Positions 54,820 through 64,000 of a stretch of DNA of 64,000 nucleotides are shown here, piece by piece. Each line of letters opens with the position of its first letter. Within the stretch, counting starts at the first letter, position 1. The stretch comes from Helianthus annuus (Eukaryota; Streptophyta; Magnoliopsida; Asterales; Asteraceae): the NCBI RefSeq assembly GCF_002127325.2, contig NC_035433.2, positions 85,894,549-85,958,548 of the forward strand. Direction: 5' to 3'. The notes beneath the pieces are model-generated. The model was not told where the DNA came from. It did not search any database and was given only the letters and a program-made list of their open reading frames with translations. The translations under genes and the position numbers were made by a program.

Positions 54820-55130
54820 CTGCTAAATTCGCTGGTTAATAGTTAATTTCGCTGGTCAACTGGTAAATTCGCTAGGTTATGCTGTTAAATTTGCTGGGTC
54901 ACTTAAATTTGCTGGTAATTATGCTGGTCTATTTCGCTGTCAAGCTCACAAATTCTCTGGTCAACTTCGCTATTACGACGACTAGTAAATTCGCCGAAAA
55001 CCGTGATAATTTCGCTGTGGAAAATAACACAGTTACCAAAATCGCCTTTGGATTTTAATTTCGCCGGTAAATATGCTGGATAAATTCGCAGATCAGTCAA
55101 ATTCGCCCAGTAACAGTTAATTTCGCCCAG
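54820..55130 (-). repeat. Leader motif array, AAATTCGCTGGT type (unit A)
   Basis: About 17 degenerate copies of (A/T)AATTTCGC(T/C)(G/C)G on the plus strand, at 12-25 bp spacing, between the two U5-PBS junctions. Confidence 0.85.
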
Positions 55131-55520
55131 TAACTATGGAAACTCAATCTGTTCGAAAATTGTGAAGATTTTTCTGATTTTCTAACAACTTCCTGCAAAA
55201 TCAAAGCCTTTCGAAAATTTATCAAGAACCGATTGAATAAACTCAAGAACACGAAGAACAGTCTTCGAATCTTCAAGTCAATCAGCCGAAAACTTTTCCA
55301 GAATCAACCAAATCTTTCCAGAAATCCTGCAAACCACCAAACAAACAAACCAGAAGATCAAACAGCCAAAAAATTCGAAAATTTTATCAAACCAAACAAA
55401 AAAATTCGAAAATTTTAAAACCCTAATTTTTCAGGTTTCACAAATTTCGAAAAATCTCCCTGTTTCTGCAGCAATCAATTCTGAACCGAGCCTTCAAGAG
55501 CCCAACGCTCTGATACCAAT

Positions 55521-56007
55521 TCTAGGTCCCCTTGATGTTATGGATCTTCACAGAATCGTCTTTCCAATCAAGAGTGCGGAATCCTCTTGATCAGAATAAG
55601 CAGAAAACGTGTAGAAAACAGAAACAGCAATTCCAATCAAACCGGGTTTCTATTGATTATCAAACTTTCGTATTACAATCAATCTAAACCCTAACCAACA
55701 CAATTTCGTCCAAGCCCTAAGCACTCTCACGAAATTACTCTCTCAAATATTGTTTTGGCTGATTAACTGATTAACCTAAACCCTAAAGCCTAACCTTGTT
55801 TATATAACACAAGGTTTACTAATTGGACTAGGGTTTCCTACATGGGCAAGGCCCAAATCGTCCCCCCTACATCCAATTGGGTTTAGTTTAGCCCAAACTT
55901 TATTATTTCACTAATACAAAGCTAAACCCGCTAACTGTTTATCGTTTAACTAATTACAAGATATCCAAAGACCAAATCTAAGCTGTTGTCACAAATATGC
56001 ACCAACA
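55521..56007 (-). repeat. Family 2 LTR 2 (central, shared by both units)
   Basis: 487 bp; its inner end reads TCTAGG instead of TGTAGG next to the primer site, as in LTR 3. It is flanked by a primer site on the left and a polypurine tract on the right, so it acts as 5' LTR of unit A and 3' LTR of unit B. TATA-like at 55798-55807. Confidence 0.93.
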
Positions 56008-58194
56008 AACTCCCCCTTGACAATAGCTTCATAAAAACTGTGTCTTGAGTCAAAACTTTGTCTTCGGTCTTCTTGCAATCTTCATGTAGTCTCGCACTGT
56101 CTTTGGTCTTTGGATAGCTTCAGCTTCAATAGCTTCTGTCAGCAACAGACTCCCCCTAAGCTGATGCATCCAATCACCAAATCTTCAACACGTTAGTACT
56201 TGAGTAAACTCCAGTTTAGCATTTGCACAGCAATCTTCAAACTCTTCAATCTTGTCTGCAATATAGAAAGGAGGTTCTACCATGCATCCAATCAAACTCT
56301 CATCTTCACACGTTACAGCAACTTCTCAGCAACAAACTGCTTCAATCTGTATACTATAAAACAAACACCTCGAGAAACCATAAGAATTTTTCAACATAAG
56401 TTAAATAAATTATTATTTTTCAAGAGATAGTTAAACTGTATTACAGATTAAGCATTTTCAACTTCATCACCAACACGCAAAACTCTCTGTCCAACACATA
56501 AGAACCTGTCTGATTGAAAATTTTGAACTCACTTTCTAACACCGTCTCCCCCTATCAGTAACAATTCCTCCAAGAATAACAGTTTTCCGTACGTTAAGAA
56601 TTTTAAACAGAAAATGACACTATTTTTGGATTTTTATATTTTTCTGAAAGCAAGTAAATAACAAAAACAATAAACACTCTATTGTTGTGAGAATCACTGG
56701 TAAGAAGATCATATCAGCACAATCAAACTGTTTCACACAATTAGATAATTCTTTATTTAATTTTTCGTGAAAAGCAGTTCAAGACGATTACCAGTATATT
56801 TGTCCACTTAAACAAAATGCATGAACATTTCAAGTACCATTACCGTATGATACGTTAAGGTAATTTTAATTTTTGAAATATCAGCGTGTCCCACAACAGG
56901 ATATACCCCCGCGATCAAGGTATGCACAAAGATTCATCGTAGTAGGTGAGTATACTGATGTCATCCTTTAAGATATCATGACGGTGTCTAGATCTGCATG
57001 TAATCTGTTTTATCATGTTTTGATTGCTTAACAATGAACACCCAAATAAATACTAATCAAATCCTGGAAATATAAACAGCACACTCTATCGTGCAAGTAT
57101 CTTCCCTACCACATATTTCACAAGTCCAATCCAGATTTCTGAAATCTTAACTGGGAATAGGTTGAGAAGAGAACAAAATAGATCTTTAGTAGAGATGGTA
57201 TAATATACAGATCAAATGAGATTTTCTCAGTTTGATATAGGTTTCTTGGGTTTCTTTTGGGCACTTGAGGGCCTCTTTTGGGTGTATTAGATCTATAGCG
57301 CGACAACGTACAGCTAGGTCAGCATGTATCTGGATGCAGCAGAAGCTGTCGTTGCCTAGCACCTCCAGGTCAGCATATATCTGGATGCAGCAGAGGAGGT
57401 ACACGACTTTTTTCAGAGAAGATTTCAGAATCAGATCAAAATTGTGTGTATCGGGAAATATACAGACATTCAAATAGAAATGAGCTAATTCCAAGTGACT
57501 ATCTTTCCTGGGGTCATGTACAATTTTAGTTCTAACAGACAGACAGCCAAGATATCCCTAGTTGAAATAACAGTATAAAGACCCAAAACTTCAGATTTTG
57601 GCAATCTATCAATGCAAGAATTAAGGTCATTAAACCATACACCACTGATGTGTTCCCCATTCATATTCAGTTCATTTAAGTTTATATCACATTGGTAAGT
57701 TGATTATTTCATGCTTTTTGCCTACTGGTACATCATATGATGAAGCTGCTATCACACTTAAGCAATTTAGGTTCAACTTCAGTGTGACAGTCTAACTTGC
57801 TGATGTACTATCATTTCTTCTTTTTCACACAGTGAAATCTCATTTTTGATTTTCTATTTTTTTTATGTTTTTGATTTTTCAATTTTTTTTGTATTTTTGA
57901 TTTTTTTTAGAAAAAGCAGTAAACTATTTACAAAATTCTTATGAAAAACCAGTTATTCAGGATTCCTCATCCCGTTGAGTTCGACTAAGTGTTCAAAGCG
58001 AGCCCTGTCAAACGCTTTAGTATAAAGATCTGCCAGGTTATCTTCTGTGTCAACTCAGCACTTTGAACTTCAATTTAAATCATTTAAAAATATATATCAA
58101 CAGTCTCACACCCCCTTCATGTGCCTGAAGTAGCCAATATCAACATAAGTTGATACTCTTCCTTAGCAGCTCCTGCACACACTAACTTAAGAAA
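56008..58194 (-). other. Family 2 unit B: 3' non-coding domain
   Basis: Same content as 50311-52497, offset by 5697 bp; no difference was noticed by eye. Confidence 0.88.
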
Positions 58195-60159
58195 TTAGTT
58201 AGATTGGGGGACCCAAGCCTTAATGGTCTTGGGTCGTCCAAATTCACCAACAACTGGAACATCCATCCAATATCCATTACTCCTAACTGGAGTCTTGGAT
58301 CTCAGACCTGTTGATGGAAATGAGTTTTGATTTCCATAAGGTCTCTGGTCCTGAGGGTTCCTATATCCATTTGGACTATTCGACCTTTGGAAATTTTGAT
58401 TTTGATTCCAAGAAGCATTATTGTGGTAATTTCTAAAGCCATTATAAAAATTTCGACCACCATAATTTTGGTATCGATTTTGATATTGACTTTGACCTCT
58501 GAAATTATTTGAATTAAGATTGTTCATTCTAGGTGAACTGCTTCTAGGTCTCTGATATCTGCCTGGTGGAGATCTAGGCTGAAATCTTTGTTGATTTCTT
58601 TGAAAACGTGGAACTTGTGGAGTTCCTGATTCAGCCTTATCCACACCAACAACAACATTCTGTGGTTGCTTAGGAGCAGATTTCTTTGGAGAATTTGAAC
58701 CTTTCTCCTCACTATCACCACTCTTCTCTGGTAATTTTCCTCTCTGTTTGTCACTCATTTGTGCTTCACTATTTTTGTTAGGACAGCAGCTAGCTACATG
58801 TCCCTTTACGTGACACCGGAAGCACGATCTCCTTTTTAAAGACTTCTTAGCTGAAGTCTCTGATGGTGATGATGCCTTGGAAGAATTTTGTTCAGTTTGC
58901 TTAATTTCAGATTTTTCTATGCTCTTATTTTTTGCAAACTCTACATTTGATTCTTTTTCAATAACAGCAGTTTCATTTTTCATATCACTACCTTGAACAA
59001 AATTAATCTTTTTAACAAAAGTTTGATTTTTGCCCTTAGGAGGTGAATTTTTCTTTTTCAAAGATTCCCTGTTATTGTTCTTCCTAGCATCACCATTCTC
59101 AGACCCTTCACCTTGACTTGATGTCGATCCGAAACTACTTGGTGCAGTTGACATATAGGTTGCTAGCTCATCTTCATCAGGGAGGAAAGAATAGTCATGA
59201 CTAAGAGGAGGTGAGACTTCATTAAAGCCTTGGAATCCCACACTAGTCTTGTCATTACTCTTCTTTAACCCACCCATCATGTGTTTCATAACAAAAGACG
59301 AATCTCTGAATTGACTTAATTTCTGTTCAAGTTCAATAATTTTGAGTTGTGCATCTGACAACTCTTTGCATTTTTCAGAAATCTCTTTTGTTTTCTCAGC
59401 CATCATTTCGTGAGCTAAGTCTATTACTTGAAGTTTTTCGTTTAATTTGCATGTTAAAGCTTCAATTTCACTTTCATAACCTTTTATCTTCTTCAAGTAT
59501 AGAGATTCATTTCTTTTAGCAAAAAAGTTTGACTCTTTTATGCTAGACATCTCACTCACCAGACTTTGATTTTGAGCTGACAACCTGTCAACCTCACCCT
59601 GTAGTTCACGACACCTCAAACACACAGAATTAGATTGTACCTCTTCCTCGTGAACTTCTGTGGTTTGATCAGCAACAACCTGTTCAGCTTCACTCTCTTT
59701 CTCTACTTCAGCATCCACTTTAGCTTCATCACTTTTCACTTCAGATTCAGCATCACTCACAGTAGTTTCAGCCTCATAAACTGGCACTATCTCTGCCATG
59801 AATGCCTGAGTCGCACATTCATTTCTCTGATATCGCTTTTGTAATGCATCCCACATATCCTTTGAATTTGTGTACTTTGAGAAGGTATGCTTGATGCTAT
59901 CAGGTAAGGATGTCTTTATTGCAACTAAAGCTCTGTTTTCAGCCTCGTAGATCTTTTTATCATCCTCTTTCATGTTCACGTAGTCTGTTCTACGTGGTCT
60001 GCCCTCAAAATCATGTACTGGGTTTACGTACCCATCTTCAATACATATCCACATGCGTGCATCCTGAGATTTAATAAAGGATTTGAAGCTGTTTTTCCAA
60101 GTAAGATAGTTCTCCACCTTCATCATCTTAGGAGCATTCAAGTTGGCCATGTTCGACAT
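58195..60159 (-). CDS. gag: Gag protein of family 2, unit B (intact, identical to unit A)
   Basis: 654 codons with a translation identical to that at 52498-54462, including the UBN2-like N-terminus, coiled coil, CCHC knuckle at ~445 and GYWMDVP tail. Identity across both coding and non-coding parts of the units points to a very recent duplication, to gene conversion, or to an assembly artefact, not to selection on the protein alone. The Met start is the first in frame after a conserved leader block (GTACGGTTTTGTCAG in sense) that also precedes the family 1 start. Confidence 0.9.
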   Translation of the reverse strand: MSNMANLNAPKMMKVENYLTWKNSFKSFIKSQDARMWICIEDGYVNPVHDFEGRPRRTDYVNMKEDDKKIYEAENRALVAIKTSLPDSIKHTFSKYTNSKDMWDALQKRYQRNECATQAFMAEIVPVYEAETTVSDAESEVKSDEAKVDAEVEKESEAEQVVADQTTEVHEEEVQSNSVCLRCRELQGEVDRLSAQNQSLVSEMSSIKESNFFAKRNESLYLKKIKGYESEIEALTCKLNEKLQVIDLAHEMMAEKTKEISEKCKELSDAQLKIIELEQKLSQFRDSSFVMKHMMGGLKKSNDKTSVGFQGFNEVSPPLSHDYSFLPDEDELATYMSTAPSSFGSTSSQGEGSENGDARKNNNRESLKKKNSPPKGKNQTFVKKINFVQGSDMKNETAVIEKESNVEFAKNKSIEKSEIKQTEQNSSKASSPSETSAKKSLKRRSCFRCHVKGHVASCCPNKNSEAQMSDKQRGKLPEKSGDSEEKGSNSPKKSAPKQPQNVVVGVDKAESGTPQVPRFQRNQQRFQPRSPPGRYQRPRSSSPRMNNLNSNNFRGQSQYQNRYQNYGGRNFYNGFRNYHNNASWNQNQNFQRSNSPNGYRNPQDQRPYGNQNSFPSTGLRSKTPVRSNGYWMDVPVVGEFGRPKTIKAWVPQSN

Positions 60160-60382
60160 TTTAAACGTTGCAGACTGACAAAACCGTACAGAATTTTTCC
60201 GAAAACAGTGGTTACCAAATTACACCTTTAGAATCGTCTCGAAAAGACGAATCCAATGATATATAATTTTTCCGTACAGAATTTTTTTTTTTGTCCTAAA
60301 AATCCAAGGAATCTAACGGCGCAAACGGTTCTGTCTAACGAGCAACGGATCAAATTCTATTTGCAAAACACTGAATACCAAT

Positions 60383-60458
60383 TGTAGGTCCCCTTGATGT
60401 TATGGATCTTCACAGAATTGTATATCTAACCTAGAGTGCGGAATCCTCTAGATCAGAT
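60383..60458 (-). repeat. LTR 3'-end fragment and vestigial primer site inside leader (unit B)
   Basis: Copy of 54685-54760 in the second unit. Confidence 0.8.
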
Positions 60459-60517
60459 TTGCACAACACTGAAAATTTTCCGACGCTTGCCAACTGAAAT
60501 TTCACCACTTAATTTTG

Positions 60518-60829
60518 CTGCTAAATTCGCTGGTTAATAGTTAATTTCGCTGGTCAACTGGTAAATTCGCTAGGTTATGCTGTTAAATTTGCTGGGTCAC
60601 TTAAATTTGCTGGTAATTATGCTGGTCTATTTCGCTGTCAAGCTCACAAATTCTCTGGTCAACTTCGCTATTACGACGACTAGTAAATTCGCCGAAAACC
60701 GTGATAATTTCGCTGTGGAAAATAACACAGTTACCAAAATCGCCTTTGGATTTTAATTTCGCCGGTAAATATGCTGGATAAATTCGCAGATCAGTCAAAT
60801 TCGCCCAGTAACAGTTAATTTCGCCCAGT
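60518..60829 (-). repeat. Leader motif array, AAATTCGCTGGT type (unit B)
   Basis: Copy of 54820-55130 in the second unit. Confidence 0.85.
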
Positions 60830-61218
60830 AACTATGGAAACTCAATCTGTTCGAAAATTGTGAAGATTTTTCTGATTTTCTAACAACTTCCTGCAAAATC
60901 AAAGCCTTTCGAAAATTTATCAAGAACCGATTGAATAAACTCAAGAACACGAAGAACAGTCTTCGAATCTTCAAGTCAATCAGCCGAAAACTTTTCCAGA
61001 ATCAACCAAATCTTTCCAGAAATCCTGCAAACCACCAAACAAACAAACCAGAAGATCAAACAGCCAAAAAATTCGAAAATTTTATCAAACCAAACAAAAA
61101 AATTCGAAAATTTTAAAACCCTAATTTTTCAGGTTTCACAAATTTCGAAAAATCTCCCTGTTTCTGCAGCAATCAATTCTGAACCGAGCCTTCAAGAGCC
61201 CAACGCTCTGATACCAAT

Positions 61219-61705
61219 TCTAGGTCCCCTTGATGTTATGGATCTTCACAGAATCGTCTTTCCAATCAAGAGTGTGGAATCCTCTTGATCAGAATAAGCA
61301 GAAAACGTGTAGAAAACAGAAACAGCAATTCCAATCAAACCGGGTTTCTATTGATTATCAAACTTTCGTATTACAATCAATCTAAACCCTAACCAACACA
61401 ATTTCGTCCAAGCCCTAAGCACTCTCACGAAATTACTCTCTCAAATATTGTTTTGGCTGATTAACTGATTAACCTAAACCCTAAAGCCTAACCTTGTTTA
61501 TATAACACAAGGTTTACTAATTGGACTAGGGTTTCCTACATGGGCAAGGCCCAAATCGTCCCCCCTACATCCAATTGGGTTTAGTTTAGCCCAAACTCTA
61601 TTATTTCACTAATACAAAGCTAAACCCGCTAACTGTTTATCGTTTAACTAATTACAAGATATCCAAAGACCAAATCTAAGCTGTTGTCACAAGTATGCAC
61701 CAACA
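61219..61705 (-). repeat. Family 2 LTR 3
   Basis: 487 bp, with three substitutions against LTR 2 seen by eye (GTGTGGAAT, AACTCTATT and CAAGTATGC contexts). TATA-like at 61496-61505. Confidence 0.92.
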
Positions 61706-61846
61706 AACTCCCCCTTGACAATAGCTTCATAAAAACTTTGTCTTGAGTCAAAACTTTGTCTTCGGTCTTCTTGCAATCTTCATGTAGTCTCGCACTGTCT
61801 TTGGTTTTTGGATAGCTTCAGCTTCAATAGCTTCTGTCAGCAACAA
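61706..61846 (-). mobile_element. Truncated 3' end of a third family 2 unit
   Basis: Polypurine tract and ~130 bp of 3' non-coding DNA matching 50311-50450 with a few changes (for example ACTTTGTC for ACTGTGTC). It stops at CAGCAACA, where unrelated sequence begins. Confidence 0.85.
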
Positions 61847-61849
61847 CTG

Positions 61850-62396
61850 TGTTGGAGAAATTTTAGAAAACCGGATAATCAGAGAGGCGTGTAATCACTC
61901 TCAGATTAAATTATTTCAATGGTTCACCCGAATAATTTAATCAGATACAACTCTGATTTTCGAAAAATTGAACCAGGGTATGTGTGTATGCGAAAATTGT
62001 CTGAACCAGAAAAATTGCAATCAAAACTGACTAAGAATTTGGGTTTTTGGGATCATTACCCGCCTAATGGAAGTTATCTTAATTTTAAGACAAAACTGCC
62101 AATGAAACTACCAATGTTTAAATATTTCGAAATTGTGGCAATTTTCAGAAAATAAAATTTTCGACCCCAGCCAGGGGCTCTGCCCCTTGGACCCTGCTCG
62201 CAGGGGTGCTGCCCCCGGACCCCCGCCAAGGGGCGTTGCCCCCTTGGAACCCCCGTAGAGTACGGGCTCCGCCCGTACACTTCGAATTATAATAACTCAA
62301 ACAAGCGTGCACTCCCACACCTCCTAACTTGTTTGATGTGTATTATTATTCGCTTTGATCACCAAGTCAATCCGAATTACACTAAAATACCTAACA
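61850..62396. mobile_element. Probable LTR with GC-rich hairpins
   Basis: Bounded by TGTTGGAG at 61850 and CCTAACA at 62396, the TG/CA form of a copia LTR, about 547 bp. 62160-62280 is strikingly GC-rich, with four short inverted repeats (see the separate entry). No matching target duplication or primer site was found at either end, so it could be a solo or truncated LTR; orientation is uncertain. Confidence 0.45.
62160..62280. repeat. Cluster of GC-rich hairpins
   Basis: AGGGGCTCTGCCCCT, GGGGTGCTGCCCC, AAGGGGCGTTGCCCCCTT and ACGGGCTCCGCCCGT follow each other, each able to form a short stem. The region stands out from the AT-rich surroundings. Confidence 0.85.
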
Positions 62397-62896
62397 GATT
62401 ATGACACCAAGCTTTTTAACTTTCCAAACTACCCCTACAAAGAAAATTGGGTCATTGTTTTTCATTCTGTAATGATCTTTATCTAAATATAAGGTTGTCC
62501 ATTGAATTGGCCTTCAGGATATCATTTTTAATGGTTCATAAATAAATGTCCAAGAGTTGTACTTTAAGTTATCATTTTAAAGGTTTATATTCTTTTTTAT
62601 TCGCAGTGTATCCTTTTATTACTTAGTAACATTTATCATTATGTATCTGTGAGGGAGTCAGAATCTTTCAGATGTTCTTCCTTGCATTCCCATCTTCACT
62701 TCAAGCCCCAATTTCACCATTTTGTTATATTTCAAGTTTACAAAATGTAACAAAATCAAAGTAGCGTGCCACTGTCTAAGTGTGCCTTATAAGTCACTAT
62801 ATAGCATATATGATATGCACCTATAATTTACCGGTCACCCAGTCGTGTAGTTTGTCACCTCAAGATTAGTTTTACGTATGTTGGACATGAGAGTAA
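62397..62896. other. Unassigned stretch
   Basis: About 500 bp, AT-rich, without ORF or repeat structure recognised. Confidence 0.5.
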
Positions 62897-63181
62897 TGTT
62901 AGGATCGAATGCTCTCACACAATCTGCCACAATCAAGAACACAAAGGATTTACGTGGTTCGGTCTAAACTGACCTACGTCCACAGGTAACTGAGTTTATA
63001 ACACTTGGAGAGGTACAAGGAATTACAATACATATGAATCTCTTATATAAAGATTGAAGAAAGAGAAAGAAGTAAAATAAAACAAGATCCGTGAATAATG
63101 GCCCCTGCTCCTTATCCTCTTATCCTGTAATCAGAGAAGCTTGTCTGATGTCCACTTGATCAAGTGGCTTCATACTCAACA
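62897..63181 (-). repeat. 3' LTR of a copia-like element
   Basis: 285 bp, plus-strand TGTTAGGATCG...CATACTCAACA. On the minus strand it follows a polypurine stretch (AAGTGGGAGAT). Minus-strand TATA-like sequence at 63042-63050. Confidence 0.8.
63042..63050 (-). promoter_or_regulatory. LTR TATA-like box
   Basis: TTATATAAG-type sequence on the minus strand inside the 285-bp LTR. Confidence 0.45.
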
Positions 63182-64000
63182 ATCTCCCACTTGAAGCTAT
63201 GGGATAATCTTCACATGTGCTTCAACTATGCATCTGCATTTCTGTAAAAACCTTTTGATCTTAGCCCCTTCCTAGTTACCCGGCCTTTTCTTCAATTATC
63301 TTGAAGGCCCGTTGAAGCTTTCATTAGCTTCAACACATCAGTCATGGCTAAGTCTGCCCCTGACCCATTCTCTGTCTCCACCGGCTCCAACTGACACGAA
63401 CTGCCGGATTCTGAGAAAACCTGAGAACTAACACTTTCCATCATAAGCGGGTAATTCACGGGAGAGACTTTCGCCGCTGGAATACAGGTTCTCTTAACCC
63501 ACTGTCGTCTGGGAGTTCTGACTGAAGCATTACCTGTGCTCCCACTGCCACGAAAACCCCTGACTGGTTTCTCTGAACCTTTCCTTGCACGTTCAACCTG
63601 AATCTGACCCATGGCTCTGGGTTTTTCTCCAGCAAAACATACCTTCTTCTGCCCACGAGATTCTGTGAACCGGATCTTGGTCTTCTTCTGAACTGGGACG
63701 GTTACTCCCTTAGACGGTACACTGACCATATACAGCGAACCCCGTTTCTTTCCTCGAGCTACGACTAGATTTCACTTTAGAACCTTCCACTGCCCGTTCC
63801 TGAACTTAACCTCGTGCCCCTGTTCATCCAACTGCCTAACAGAAATCAACTGTTTCTTCAGACTTGGAATTACCCGGACATCCTTCAAAGTCCATGAACC
63901 GACTGGAGTCTTCAGATCTAAGTCACCCATGCTCGTCACATCAAGAACCTCATCGTTCGCCAGTCTTACCTTACCAAAATCACCTTCTTTCAGATTTCGC
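63182..64000 (-). mobile_element. Internal 3' end of copia-like element lacking integrase and RT
   Basis: Between the LTR and the pre-integrase-type coding segment there are only ~500 bp, so integrase, RT and RNase H are missing. This is either an internal deletion or a non-autonomous design. The remainder lies right of the window. Confidence 0.7.
63292..64000 (-). pseudogene. Copia protease/pre-integrase segment with a novel C-terminus, partial
   Basis: In the frame entering at 64000: KEGDFGKVRLANDEVLDVTS, DLKTPVGSWTLKDVRVIPSL, KKQLISVRQLDEQGHEV, then a TGA at ~63773 and NLVVARGKKRGSLYMVSV. This is the stretch between protease and GAG-pre-integrase of Ty1/copia Pol. The expected zinc-binding H-x-H region and integrase core do not follow. 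Instead there are ~130 residues rich in Arg, Gly and Ser (ARKGSEKPVRGFRGSGSTGN) ending in a stop at 63292. The C-terminal part probably derives from a deletion joint; similarity to Pol ends at about MVSVPSKG. Confidence 0.7.

Larger units (their letters stand above)
54463..55520 (-). other. Family 2 unit A: 5' leader with internal U5-PBS remnant
   Basis: Runs from the primer site next to LTR 2 (sense TTGGTATCAGAGC, 55507-55520) to the Gag start. The part next to gag matches the family 1 leader (CCGTTTGC-CCGTT, then CCTTGGATTTTTAG). It contains the motif array at 54820-55130 and an LTR-end fragment at 54685-54760. Confidence 0.8.
60160..61218 (-). other. Family 2 unit B: 5' leader
   Basis: Same as 54463-55520, one base longer in a T run. 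Contains the U5-PBS remnant (60383-60458), the motif array (60518-60829) and the primer site (about 61205-61218). Confidence 0.85.
49824..61846 (-). mobile_element. Tandem array of gag-only elements, family 2: LTR-int-LTR-int-LTR-int fragment
   Basis: Three 487-bp LTRs (49824-50310, 55521-56007, 61219-61705) alternate with two ~5.2-kb internal regions. The period is 5697-5698 bp; the only length difference I noticed is one T in a homopolymer near 54585/60285. After the third LTR, homology to the internal 3' end continues ~140 bp and stops at about 61846, so a third unit was once present. Each internal region has one 654-codon Gag and no pol. The array is too long and too identical for independent insertions; unequal recombination or an assembly duplication are the options. 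Confidence 0.92.

Noticed and set aside
62074..62280. 68-codon minus-strand frame over the GC-rich hairpins
   Set aside because: Its Gly/Arg/Pro composition follows from the hairpin repeats; no coding evidence.
1..64000. tRNA genes suggested by TGGTATCAGAGC and TGGCGCCGTTGCCGGGGA
   Set aside because: These are primer binding sites next to LTR ends. No cloverleaf arms follow.

Overview
The window looks like repeat-filled intergenic DNA from a large plant nuclear genome. It is AT-rich, full of LTR retrotransposons with tRNA-iMet primer sites, and carries degenerate plant gene fragments inside DNA transposons. A eudicot is likely. Membership of a large-genome family such as the Asteraceae is only an inference from the style of the repeats. 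I found no intact single-copy host gene, no tRNA or rRNA gene and no CRISPR array.

1 to about 25.7 kb is a deep nest. From outside to inside: the right end of a hAT-like element (25127-25712); a minus-strand Ty3 element, Ty3-B (18262-25126); a second minus-strand LTR, LTR-C (16343-18261); a plus-strand gag-only Ty1/copia-type element, family 1 (11192-16342); a minus-strand Ty3 element with a tRNA-Asp primer site (1-1511 and 10496-11191); and a complete plus-strand chromovirus-like Ty3 element (1512-10490) with a perfect CCAAG target duplication. The left halves of the outer elements must lie beyond position 1.

25.9-43.2 kb is dominated by inverted-repeat elements bounded by long (TA)n tracts. 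One of them (26364-39214) carries a broken gene for a protein made of repeated ~85-residue units. It is split by a hAT-like element (27892-39084), which is itself split by a complete Sirevirus-like copia element (28090-38420, target duplication CAAAT). Another is split by a Mutator-like element (40147-41361, perfect 9-bp duplication) carrying a proline-rich, membrane-spanning gene fragment.

43.2-49.8 kb holds a foldback element, a decayed LINE, a Mutator-like element (46051-47358) that seems to have captured the first exon of a GOST/lung-seven-transmembrane gene, and a multi-exon RPA1-like pseudogene on the minus strand.

49.8-61.8 kb is a tandem LTR-internal-LTR-internal-LTR array of a second gag-only family (family 2), with a near-perfect period of about 5.7 kb. 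Each unit has one intact 654-codon Gag gene and no pol. 61.8-64 kb holds a GC-rich LTR and the end of another copia-like element that lacks integrase and reverse transcriptase.

The most interesting pattern is shared by the three Sirevirus-like families (families 1 and 2 and the Sirevirus itself). All have 5' leaders packed with short degenerate ATTTCG-type motifs and several polypurine tracts. The two gag-only families also keep a 3' non-coding domain that is clearly better conserved than their Gag proteins. This suggests gag-only parasites that depend on conserved RNA signals and on enzymes supplied by a full-length Sirevirus.
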